A DNA stretch of 64,000 bases, taken from Pyropia yezoensis (taxonomy: Eukaryota; Rhodophyta; Bangiophyceae; Bangiales; Bangiaceae). The DNA is taken from positions 9,130,545 to 9,194,544 of the forward strand of contig CM020620.1 in NCBI GenBank assembly GCA_009829735.1. The letters are read 5' to 3'. Shown here one piece after another: positions 21,095 through 31,736 of the stretch; the first letter of the stretch is position 1, and each line of letters starts with the position of its first letter. The position numbers and the translations under genes are program-made. A model generated the notes under the pieces. It was not told the origin of the DNA. It saw nothing but the letters and a program-made list of their open reading frames with translations, and searched no databases.

Positions 21095-24000
21095 GTAGTA
21101 CTTGGAGTAGTTCTTGTCTGGCATCTTTGGACATATCACACGTACGTTGCCGCCGTTTTCTGTTGTCCTCTGCCATCAAGAATCTCGTTGTGGGGAAGGT
21201 CAACGTCCACACCGACACCAAGTGCTGCTCAATGTCTCGCGACGGGTGGAGGTCGTGTACGAGCCGGGGCGGGCGCCGCTGAGCGCCGGGCGGATGGCCG
21301 ACGAGCGGCGGACTCTGGCCGAGGCCTCCACCTCCTCATGAAGCTGTCTCTCCGCCCTTAGCATCTCCTGGTCCCCTCTCCTGGGCGAAGCACCTCGGGG
21401 AGACCACTCCTCCTAGCATTTCTCCCACGGCGAGTTTCCCTCATGCGGGGAAATGGGCGGGTCCACGTTCAGCGGACGGAGCGCGGCGCGGGGGGCGCCG
21501 CGGGGGGCTGTGCCCAGATTGTGTGGGCTCTCCGCAGGCGCTACCAGTAGTGGTTGGCGGCGGCGGATCCCGCTCTCATGCTCCCATCCGCAGTGGCGAG
21601 TATCAGCCGCCAGTGTTGGCGGCGCTGGTTGTCCGATTTTTTTTCGCTCGGTGCTGTGCTCCCCCGCAGTTTTGACAGGCGGTGGCGGCTGCGGCGGCCG
21701 AGGCGGCTGCTGCCGTGTTTGGCACGGGGGGGGGGTGGTAGCGGGGGGGGCGGCCGACCCCTCGTTTTCGGCGGCGGCGGCGGCCACGCCCGCCCCCGCC
21801 GAGGCGACCGCATGACCCGGTGGGGGTGAGGGAGTGGGGCACAGCTCCCCTCCCCCGACGCCGACTGCCGCACCGCCGCCACCGGCGGTGGGGGGCGACG
21901 TGGTGGCGGCTCGACGCGTGTTGGGGGGGAGGACGGGGGGGAGAGGAGCGCCAGCGCGGCCATGGGGCACGCCCCCCCAGCGAGCGGGGACCACCCCCTT
22001 TGCGGGCCGCCGCCGCCGCCGTCCCCCGAGGGAAGGGACGCCGGGGGGGGGGAGAGGGGCACCCCGGCCTTGAGCAGCCACGCCTCTGGACGGCGTCTGG
22101 GGTGGTGGGGGGGTGGGATGGCGGTGGCGGCGGCGGCGGTGGCAGCGTCGACCGCCGTGGCGCCCCCCCCGGGAGGGTGGTGGCGGTGGCGGCGGCGGCG
22201 GTGGCAGCGTCGACCGCCGTGGCGCCCCCCCCGGGAGGGTGGTGGCGGTGGCGGCGGCGGCACCGGGGGGGCGGTTCCCCCATCATCAGGAAAGTGCGCC
22301 ACACCATTGAGGCACCCATCCAATGGAACCATTATGAGGCATGCCTTTATGGGATCCCTTGGTCCCATTACGAGGGGTGCCCTAATGGTGCCCTGACAGC
22401 GCGGTCCATTGGCACCGTTTTTTTTTTGAAAGGTCACGTTTTTCGGAACGGGCAGATGTTTCATGGCCACGGACATTCTTTTTGATATCCTATCCAGCAC
22501 ACCCTCACCTACGGTGAGACTCCAGTCTCCAAGGTCCCTACCGCCGCTCCGCCGCTAGCAACATGTACGCGTTGCGAGAACCAGCCGGCTGCGCGGAGGT
22601 GGGGGCACCGTCGACCAGCAAGCTACACGCGCGGCGCCTCCCTCCACGGGTCCAACATCGCATCCACCGTCACTAACGCCAGTCTTGCCATGCTGTGGTC
22701 CGTGCAGAACCCTCCCCTCCATGCTTCCCTCTCCACTGCCGCATGCGCCCACAAAAACTCACTGCCGCAAACGGCGTGCCCGTCAGAAGTCGTTCCGCAC
22801 CCGACCCTTGCCCCCCCCCACTTACGTACCTGTCTCCATGCCCATCCACCACTCCGGGCGCTGTGCCTCTGCGGAGGTATTAATGGCATGAACACATCAG
22901 CGTCCGCCGTACCGATAGGTGAACAAACATCCGTAGCCGAAAGCCGCGGCGGAGCGTGAGCGGCAGATGGCGAAGACTCAAGGAACAACGATGGGGCAGC
23001 AGCGTTGGCAGCTGCTCCAGCCGCCTTTCGTGCCACCCCCGTCACCTCGGCCGCAGACGCCCCATCAATAAAGACCCACCCACCCTTCCGCACGGCTCCC
23101 ACCGCGGCCGCCGCCAGAACCCCTCTTGTCCCCGCGCACCCCCCTTCTCCCTTCTCCCCACCACATCCCTTGCCTCAACGTCCTCGGCCATCTTCACCCC
23201 CTCGCCCTTCTCACTTACCCCTCCGTTACCGCCTCCCTCCTCGTCCCCATCCTTGTCGTCGTCCGTGCCCGAGCCCTCCTCGCTGTCCCACGCTCCCTCG
23301 CCGTCCACACCCCACGCTCCTCGAGCCGACGAGCCGTGCGCCCCACGACCAAGTCGAAGTGCTTGCGGAGGGCTGGTGGCCGTTGTGCCCGCGCAGTTGG
23401 CGGTCCCCCCCTCTTCTTTCCCGTTGTCAGCAACGCTTTGCCGAGGCGCTGCGTGACGCCGCACCAACCACGGCGTGGACGTGCCCCCCCCCGCACCCTC
23501 CTGCCACGAAGAGACTTGCACTCACTGCCCCTCAAAACGGCCCGCAGGACGCGGGCGGTGCGGCGCCACTGCTCAGCAGGCCGTGGCTTGGTCTCTGACG
23601 GAAATAATTCTGCGAGGGGGGTCGCTCTCGGAACTCTCTGACGGGCCCCCTCTCAGGCTGATCATTGAGCCTACCCCTGTGAAAGGTCATTAAACCCACC
23701 TCTCAATGACACCAAAATGACTCAGTTACGGGACCCACCATTCGCCCATTGGAAGCTCAATAGGTGATTAGACCTCTAATCGACCCCTCAATGGGCGCGC
23801 GCACGTTTAGTGATGATGTCTGGGGTTGGGGATAGGGGGGCGTAGCCCGCAAGAAACTCCGGCGCAGGCGCGAACACCGGCGCTGGCAGTGAAGAGACGT
23901 CTCCTTCGCCCGTACCGTACGCTCTTGTGCAAACGCCGGTGAAACACCCCCGTCAGACGGGGTGGTGCCGTGAATCGTGCTGGCCGGCCGATTCTCATGT

Positions 24001-25035
24001 CCATGTAGATCGTCGCGAAAATGTCTTGTGCATCCCCCAAAAAGTAGCTCATGTATGTTGTCATGCGTGACATGCAATGCAACATGTGTCGTGCACGACC
24101 GCGGCATGTCACAAATACGACCAATCGAGTATTTCACTGTACACATTCAGAAGTGTAAGCAGGTGGGCGATCGACACGAAGCTTCGTAAAAAACCAGACC
24201 ACCCACCGACGGTCATCACCGCTCGCGTCCGCCACTCCCCCTGTCGGCGTCGTCGCCGCCCGTCGTCGATGCCGCCCTCGTCGGCGTCGCCGCCCCCACC
24301 TTCAATACCGCCCCCGTCGGCGACGCCGCCCCCGTCGGCGTCGCCGCCCCCGTTTTCGTCCGCGCCGTCGTCGTCGCCCCCTTCGCTGCCGTCGTCGCCC
24401 ATCTGTCGCCATCGGCGATCCCACCAGCGTCGGCGTCACCGCCCCCGTCGTCGTCCCCGCCGTCGTTTTCACCCCCCGCCAACCTCACTCGCCTCACGCC
24501 CTCGTCTTTCTCCCCCCCTGCATTGGTCGTTGTTTCCACTCGTTTTGTACAGCCCGCCTTTCTTGTTTCCCAGTCCCCCTGTTGGTGTACCCCTTTGCAT
24601 ATCTTATTCTGCTTTTTGTATACGCTCAGGTCTTTGACTACCCTCGAGTGTACCCTTCGCCTCGCTCCATCCTCTTCCATGCCCTGCGTCCTCCTTGTGA
24701 TCTCTCTTGCCTTGATGATAGAGACCTCTGCGATGTCCATCCCCTCTATTTTGGCCACGCCCCCAAGCCTCCTTTATTAAAGTCCGCTCGTTTTTCCACA
24801 CCGTTGCTTCCCCGGGGCGCTCAACCACCAAGCCGAAAGTGCCTTGCCTTCGACAGAGTTGAAGTCGAGCGGCCCCGCTTCGACTGAGATGAAGTGCGGG
24901 ACTAAGAAAAACTCTTGGGCCACTGTTTCGTCGGCTTTCTGCGACAAAACCTAGTGCTTGAGGATCTTCGCTCGGTTTTACACCGGCGTACAGCCGATCA
25001 AGAGGAGTCATTGAACAATGTTTTCATTGTACGCA
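21095..25035. other. no gene recognised; low-complexity and simple repeats
   Basis: Contents: GC-rich simple sequence (21420-22290), a 62-bp tandem duplication (22128-22260), two AT-richer patches with repeated CATTGAG/GGTGCC words (22290-22420 and 23640-23800), Pro/Ser-rich frames (22950-23600), and a GTCGGCGTCGCCGCC-type simple repeat (24240-24480). No domain, RNA gene or transposon end was recognised. The left flank of element A begins at 25036. Confidence 0.45.
22128..22262 (+). repeat. 62-bp tandem duplication
   Basis: GGCAGCGTCGACCGCCGTGG begins at 22141 and again at 22203, with near-identical GGCGG-rich sequence between. A third partial unit follows. The period is not a multiple of 3. 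Confidence 0.7.
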
Positions 25036-25040
25036 TGCAC

Positions 25041-25513
25041 TGTGGCAAAAACCACTCGCACACGCGACACCCAAGCTGGGGCGGTGCACAAGGGCTGCCT
25101 CCCGTGTCGGGGGAACCGGAACAAGTGCAAGTCGCACACACTCTATCCCTGTTGTGGGGCAATCACCCCACTGACAGACAACAAGATGGTGTGTGGGTCA
25201 GCAACAGTTTCTTGGTCGGGACGGGGAAGCAAGGCCAAGCCCCGCTGTCCCTCCCCTTATCCCCCCAGGGTCCCCTCAGAATCTCGCCACTCAGAATCTC
25301 CCGCCCCAGCACCTGCCCACCGGGCCAAACGAAAACTCAAGACGATAAATGCAGAAAACCCTCAAATCCAAGTTGGATTTACTACTAAGCTAACTATCCC
25401 AAACTTAAGGAATATGGACCCAAATGCAGGGGGAGGAACGGGTCAGGCTAGTGGCCTGCCGCCCCTTGCATGGCACGTGTTGCCCCCCCTACCTGGGGTT
25501 CAATACTGCCACA
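25041..25513 (-). repeat. 3' LTR of element A
   Basis: 473 bp with TG...CA ends and 7-bp terminal inverted repeats TGTGGCA/TGCCACA. On the minus strand it is preceded by a purine tract (GAGAAGAGGGGAG, about 25514-25526), as expected for the plus-strand primer next to a 3' LTR. Peptides read through it are not proteins. Confidence 0.9.
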
Positions 25514-25845
25514 CTCCCCTCTTCTCAGTTCCGACCGACCCGGTCGGCCCTGCGAGGGGGCGTGTAAACGCACGTCTCGGCGTTGGGGGCGCGACTTGCT
25601 GTCCCCCTGGTACGTCACGTGGACGTGGAGGCGGTCACGTAGACCGCCCCTCTCCTCAAGCTTGCCCACTCGGCAGCTTGCTCTCGGTTCTCACCTCACC
25701 ACCACCAATACATCCCCTTCACCTTACCCTGGGCCGCCCCACGCTGGGAAGGCCACCCATTTACCCGCGATCCGAGCCCCCCTCAACTCGAGGCGGGTAT
25801 CATGCGGCTGCAACCGCCCTGCCTCTCCTTTACTTGGGGAGATCC

Positions 25846-27789
25846 ATGGCGATCCAGGGGTTGGAGTCTGACTCCCTGGACGAGCGTAAGGAGGACACCT
25901 CTTACGGTGTAGCGCCCGCCGGGACTTCCGGCGGGGACTCCGCGATCGCTCCGGGGGATGGGACTCCCGCGTCACCCGGCTTTGGGTTGGCGGCGGGATC
26001 TCCCCCGGAGACGGGCCGCGTCATCCCACGGGAGGCCTTGGGGCGGTGGTTTTACCCCGCTTGGCCTCTATATGAGGAGGGCTTGCCTGTTCTCCGCTGT
26101 GGCCGACTTGGCACAGCGATGAGTCGTATATGGGACCGCCTACGGGAGAAGTTCCCCGTAGGGTCGGGTTCCCTCCCGACTTCAGGACGGACCAGTTTGC
26201 CTTCCTGGACGAGGACGAGGTCGAAGACGTGCAGCGGGCCAAAGCCATGGTGGACCGCGGGGGAACTATCCCGGGCACCGGCGACGTGCCGACCTTCACT
26301 TGGGACGCGGTGAAAACTCGTCCCCCGTACCTTCGCGGAGTCGATCCGCACACTCATCACTTTGATGTGCGGATGGAGAAGGACTTCCGGCGAGGTCCCT
26401 ACTTGGTGACCTCGGCTCAACTTGAGTTTCCGCAGCAGTCCGCTGCTAGCAAGGAGCAGTACTATCTCAAGAAGCCCGAGTGGTGGCCTCAAGTTGAGGT
26501 CCCCTACGGGTTTCCGGCGTTGCTACTCCGGTTGCTTGACCACTTCGGGTCCACCATGTTGGTGGCTAGCCCGGACCACCTGGTGTTCGCCATGTTGGCA
26601 ACCCAGTGGCTCCTCGAGGTCATGTCGACCTGGGTGTCTTGTGTCTAGCGGCGGGGGATGCTCTGGCATCTTGCCCCCCGGCTTATCCAAGGTTTGGAAC
26701 AGCTCCCCCCCTCAGCTAGTTTGTGAGGGGTGCTCATCAGGAAAACTCACTCTACTTGAGGAGATGCTCCGTCTTCATAAGTTCATCGAGTGGGAGAGCA
26801 TTGAGCACAAGTTGCGCCGCTCCTCCCGCGGGCCCAAGGGCGATGGCGTACTTCGCCAGTTCGTCTGGGTCGGTCGTGAGCTTCACGACGGCCGTACGGT
26901 ACTTCGAGAGGGGTTGGACATCGGGGACTACCCGTATGCCCCGGGGGTGGATCGCCACACTGGGCCGCCCCCGGACAAGGCAATCGTGATGGCGGTGCCC
27001 TCTCACGATGACTACATGACTCAACCCACTGCGGGGGCCCCGAGTAGGAATCGCAGTTACACTCGGGCACTGCCAACTCGGCGTGCCCCTCCGCTTCCTC
27101 CTGTCCCATTCCAGCCGCACGGGCACATCGCGATAAGCGTTGCCGTTGAGTCGTCCACCCCGGTGTCCCCCAACTTGGGGGCCACCCTCTTGACGGTTTA
27201 TCCCAAGTTGGTGTTGCCGGCCACGCCTTTGACCTCAGAGGTGATGATCACCACGTTGGTGGGCACCATTTCTTTGTTGGCCGCGTCGACTGAATCCCTT
27301 CAAGTGTCCGAGACTCCTCAACGTGAGGAGCGCGTTCGTACTGCGGTGGCGACCGCGAGCTGCAAGTCGGTGACGGGGTTTATGACGACCGAGTTGGCTC
27401 GTATTGGGTCTATTGTGCCCCAACCAGCCCCACTTGGGCGTGGCAAGCGTCGGGCGAGCCGGGCATACTCGCCTCCTCGACGTCGTCGCCGTCACTCGCG
27501 GCGCTCTCCCTCCGTGTCGGAAGACGAGTTGTCTTATTCCGTCTCGGAGTCCTCTACCCCGTCGGAGTCGGAGTCGGTCCGGCGTCTGCGTCGCCAACTT
27601 GCGCGCAAGACCAAGCAGAAGGGTAGCCGCGGTCGTCGCCACTTGCGCGACGGTGAGGGGCGGGACGGTTCCGACTTGGAGCCGCCGCCCCGGTCGACTG
27701 GTGGGGAGCGTTATCGGCGTGGGTCTCGCCGCTCGCCTCCACGTGAGGGCGAAGGCCATGGGAATGGAGAGTCTAGCATGCGTGCCTAG
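25846..27789 (+). pseudogene. convergent extra ORF of element A (unrecognised product)
   Basis: It lies between the end of pol and the 3' LTR but runs on the strand opposite to gag-pol, ending tail-to-tail with pol (stop 27789 versus pol stop 27901). Start chosen at ATG 25846 (MAIQGLESDSLDERKEDTSY). The coding signal moves to another frame near 26150-26180 (RRVGFPPDFRTDQFAFLDED), breaks again around 26647-26715, then resumes as LLEEMLRLHKFIEWESIEHK and ends in an Arg/Ser-rich tail (SPPRRRRRHSRRSPSVSEDE). I do not recognise a domain. Composition is protein-like, and the start is conserved in element B. Antisense accessory ORFs at this position are known in some plant gypsy elements; function here is unknown. 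This copy is broken. Confidence 0.55.
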
Positions 27790-27900
27790 TTGGCAGCTGC
27801 CTTTGTTGTGAGAGTGTGAGGGTTAGGGCTGTAGTTAAAAGCCACTCTGCGTACCACTTCGACTTGAAGCGCTCTCTTGGCACTGTCACTCGGCCTTCCC
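27790..27900. other. spacer between convergent ORFs of element A
   Basis: About 110 bases separate the stop of the extra ORF from the stop of pol. It contains a perfect CTCACGTTGAG palindrome near 27900. A shared bidirectional terminator would be expected here, but none is identifiable from sequence alone. Confidence 0.3.
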
Positions 27901-30900
27901 TCACGTTGAGGGAGGGCTGTTAGGGTCTATGTCATTCCGGGCGCAGCATGCCTGGACCTTCTCAGCGGGAAGGCCCTCCACGTACTCCCACGTATCATTC
28001 TTGGCCTTATAGCCGAACCAACGCACCCTCAACATGAGGCGGTTCGTGTCCTCATCCCGCCCGTGGTCGATGAACTTATCGTACACGTACTCCTGCGGGC
28101 CCTGTTTGGCCGCAGGTAGCGAAGGCAGGCGCCACGCTTTGAGCGCACGCGCCCAAGCCGGGTCGCCTGCAGGAGGTGGTGCAACTTTTACCACGTCCTG
28201 TCCGCTTACTGTGCGGACCCCATCGCCACTTTCGATGGCGAACCGCCGTCCATCTGTACGAAGGACCTGGTATGACCCCTTCGTCTGGAACACCAACTTA
28301 CCCCCAGTTGGGGTGTGTGAGTGAGCCAGTACCCAGTCACCCTGCTTGGGGACATGCTTAGCGTTACGCACCTTTTTATCAAAAGTACGCTTGTAGCGCT
28401 TTTGCGCTTTGTCCATCTCAGCCCTGACTTTAGGGATGCGTTTTTCAAGCCTAGCAGCAAATTCCGCCTTACTCTCAGTGGGAGTAGGCATACTGCCACC
28501 GGCCTCCCTAGTTGGGAGCGGCCGCCGCACGGCAATAGACCGCACGCGACGGGAGGTCACAAAAGCGGGGGGTACTTCCCCGGTAGATGAGTGAACCTGC
28601 GAATTGTAGGCAGTCGTAAGAATAGAAATGTATTGGTCCCACGTTTTCACGTGTTCACTCATATAGTGGCGCAGCTGCCGAACATTAATTTTGTTGAAGC
28701 GCCCCACCTGCCCATTAGTTTGTGGGTGGTAGGGGGTGGCATAGTTTGCCTGAACCTCCAACATATCCAGCACTCCCTGAAACAGTACGGACGCAAACTG
28801 CGGTCCATTGTCCGATAGTGTACTGTCCGGGATGCCATACGCGGCAACCCAGTGATCTAGGAAGGCTGACACGACCGACATGTCCGTGATCTCTGCTAGA
28901 GGGATCGCTCGCGTAAGTTTCGTGAAGCGATCGCAGATGGCCAGGAGGTACTGGTTGCCCTCCTCGGTCACTGGCAGGGGCCCAAGGATGTCCATTGCCA
29001 ACGCGGCAAAGGGCTCCTTGGCCAGGAACAGTAACATAGCCGTAGTAGGCCGCCGTTCCATCAGACGGTTCTGCGCACAACTTGTGCAGGCAGCCACCCA
29101 ACTGTAGATGTCTACCACCATGGACGGCCAGTAATACCTGGTCCTCAGGGTCTGGTACAGTTTACTAGACCCCAGGTGTCCACCCGTGGGAGCGTTGTGC
29201 TCCCTCTCAAGGATACTGTCCTTGAGGGATGCGGGGACGACAAGTTGTTCGGTCCCTTGGAATACCCCCCTCCTCATGAGGAGGCCATCGTCTCCCAGAA
29301 AGAACCGCGTCTCCGCCACTGTCTCCAGTGTATCCCTCTGCGACTTGCAGAAGGGATTCTCGGCCTGGGCCTTCACAACCTCGTCCAGGGACAGGGGCAA
29401 GTACTTCTTGATCCCTGGCGCCTTGGGGTTCAACACCTGACCCGAGCGCGTGACAAATCCCACGATGGGGATGTCCTCATCCACTGGGTTAGTGTCCAGC
29501 CCCTCGGTAGGTACCCGAGAAAGGCCGTCGGCAAGGGCATGTTGCCTGCCAGGTCGGTACTCAATATCAAAGTTGAAGGGTGCCAGTCGCACCCTCCACC
29601 GGTTGAGACGAGTGTTCGTACAGTCCGTCTTAAAGATGAACTGCAACGCGCGGTGGTCACAGCGGATGAGGAACTTCTCACCCTCTAGGTAGTGACGAAG
29701 TGACGTCACCGCCCACACCACTGCGAGTCCTTCCAACTCGGTGACTCCGTAGCTCTTCTCGGCCGAGTTCAGCCCCTTGCTGAAGTATCCCACCGGCAAG
29801 TACTCCTTGTCCGGCTGCTGCTGAAGCAACACACAACCAAGTTGGTCGTAGCTAGCATCCACATCCAGGATGTAGTGGCCTCCCAACCTGGGAATAGCCA
29901 GGATAGGGGGCTTCAGCAGAAGGTCCCGAAGAGTCTCAAAGGATTCCTGCTCCACCCGACTTGGGGGAGGCAGGTTCTCCGGTAGCGTTGAGCTCCCTAA
30001 CTCATTCAGCGGCTTCGCCACCTTGGCGAAGCCCTTGGTGAAACGTCGGTACACGTTACACATCCCGAGGAAGCTCCTCATCTGGGTCTGGGTCCGGGGG
30101 TACTGGGCCTTACGGATGGCCCTCAAGTTCTTCTCGTTGACACTGAGACGCCCCGGACTGACAACATGTCCCAAGTATTCCACCTCTTAAGTGAAGAGGT
30201 GGCACTTACTCGCCTTCAGTGACACACCGGCGTCAGCAAGTAGCTTGAACACCTGGCCAAGATGGCCAATGTGCTCCTCCGGACTTCGGGAGAACACAAT
30301 GATATCGTCTAGGTACACAAGACAGATCTGCCACCGTACTCCGGCCAGAATCATGCCCATAGCGCGCTGGAAAGTTGCCGGCGCGTTACACAGGCCAAAC
30401 GGTGGACGCTTGCACTGGTAGGTACCACAGTGGCAGGTAAAGGTAGTTTTATGCCTGTCTTCCGGGGCAATGGGAATATGCCAATTCCCCGCGCTACAGG
30501 CTAGGGTAGAGAACACGTTTGCCTCCCCCAGAGAGTCCAGACAGTCGTCCATCCTAGGTAGGGAATAATTGTCCTTCACCGTGCTCTCGTTGAGCTTACG
30601 GTAGTCCATGGAGAACCGGGGGGTCCCATCAACTTTGGGGACGATAACCACCGGACTGGCCCACTCGGCGTTACTGGCCTCGATCACATCGAGGGCCTCC
30701 ATGCGATCGACTTGCTCCTTAACGAGGGCCCTTGAACGGGGTCCTCCCCTATACGGTTGTTGGTGTATAGGGGGTGCACCGGGTTTCAACTCGATCCGGT
30801 GTTGGGTAGCTCTCATGAGTCCCAATTGACCATCCCACAACTTGTGATATTGGTCCAAGAGGCGTTCAACTTGAACCCTCAACCTGGGGGGGACATTCTC

Positions 30901-31148
30901 CATGTTCACATGGGGCCGAGAAGAGGCGGCCGACTTGGCTTGGTGCTTCTCCTTTCTGGACTTCGGGTCGCTAGTCGCGCCCGAGTTGAGGGTGACCGCT
31001 ACTACCGGTCCCTCGTGTTGGTCGATATAACCGAACTTGGCTCCGGACTTGAAGTACTTGGGCGACGAGCTCAGGTTCATCACCTGAATCCTCCACGGGA
31101 CTCCGGCTTTGGAATCCATCGTGCCAAGGGCAACATGCACTTGGTGCT
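27901..31148 (-). pseudogene. Pol of element A, part 2: RT, RNase H, integrase, chromodomain
   Basis: Resumes on the minus strand directly beyond element B as KHQVHVALGTMDSKAGVPW. RT (VPKVDGTPRFSMDYRKLNES ... VYLDDIIVFS), RNase H (ILDVDASYDQLGC ... QHALADGLSR), the zinc-binding integrase start (ILEREHNAPTGGHLG ... CTSCAQ), core and a C-terminal chromodomain (YVYDKFIDHG ... WFGYKAKNDTWEYVEG) follow, giving a chromovirus. Defects against element B: RT motif A reads STLACSAG where B has STLDCNAG, losing the catalytic Asp; CAA to TAA gives a stop at 30185-30187; integrase QVGRFN replaces QVERFN, losing the catalytic Glu. Chromodomains of this class are known to steer integration to marked chromatin. 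Confidence 0.9.
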
Positions 31149-31617
31149 TGTGGCAGTATTGACCCCCAGGTAGGGGGGCAACACGTGCCATGCAAGGGGC
31201 GGCAGGCCACTAGCCTGATCCGTTCCTCCCCCTGCATTTGGGTCCATATTCCTTAAGTTTGGGATAGTTAGCTTAGTAGTAAATCCAACTTGGATTTGAG
31301 GGTTTTCTGCATTTATCGTCTTGAGTTTTCGTGTGGCCCGGTGGGCAGGTGCTGGGGTGGGAGATTCTGAGTGGCGAGATTCTGAGTGGACCCTGGGAGG
31401 ATAAGGGGAGGGACAGCGGGGCTTGGCCCTGCGTCCCCGTCCCGACCAAGAAACTGTTGGACCACACACCATCCTCCTGTTTGTCCGTGGGGGGTTTGCC
31501 CCACAACAGGGACAGAGTGTGTGCGACTTGCACTTCTTCCAGTTCCCCCGACACGGGAGGCAGCCCTAGCACACCGCCCCAACTTGGGTGCCGTGTGTGC
31601 TTGTGGTTTTTGCCACA
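31149..31617 (+). repeat. 5' LTR of element B
   Basis: 469 bp, TGTGGCAGTATTGACC ... GGTTTTTGCCACA. Same family as the LTRs of element A in inverse orientation. It supplies promoter and polyadenylation functions in intact elements. Confidence 0.95.
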
Positions 31618-31619
31618 TT

Positions 31620-31636
31620 TGGTGGAGCAGCAGGGG
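31620..31636 (+). promoter_or_regulatory. primer-binding site of element B
   Basis: TGGTGGAGCAGCAGGGG begins two bases after the LTR. It would pair with a tRNA ending CCCCTGCTGCTCCACCA. The same sequence follows the 5' LTR of element A (minus strand, about 41436-41452) and occurs in element D (48519). Confidence 0.8.
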
Positions 31637-31736
31637 ATAGAGGTAAACTTTACCTCCGGGTGCACCCGGGTGTAGGGGGCCCTCTGTCTCAGAGGAACGG
31701 TGGTCTTGGACCGTGTCATACGGATCGTCAGCCAAC

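Noticed and set aside
25018..25513. Proteins read through the LTR (for example frames containing KLKTINAENPQIQVGF)
   Set aside because: The same peptide appears from every LTR copy; it is LTR sequence, which is not coding in this element type.
27825..27835. Single TTAGGG, considered as telomere-like repeat
   Set aside because: One copy only, not tandem.
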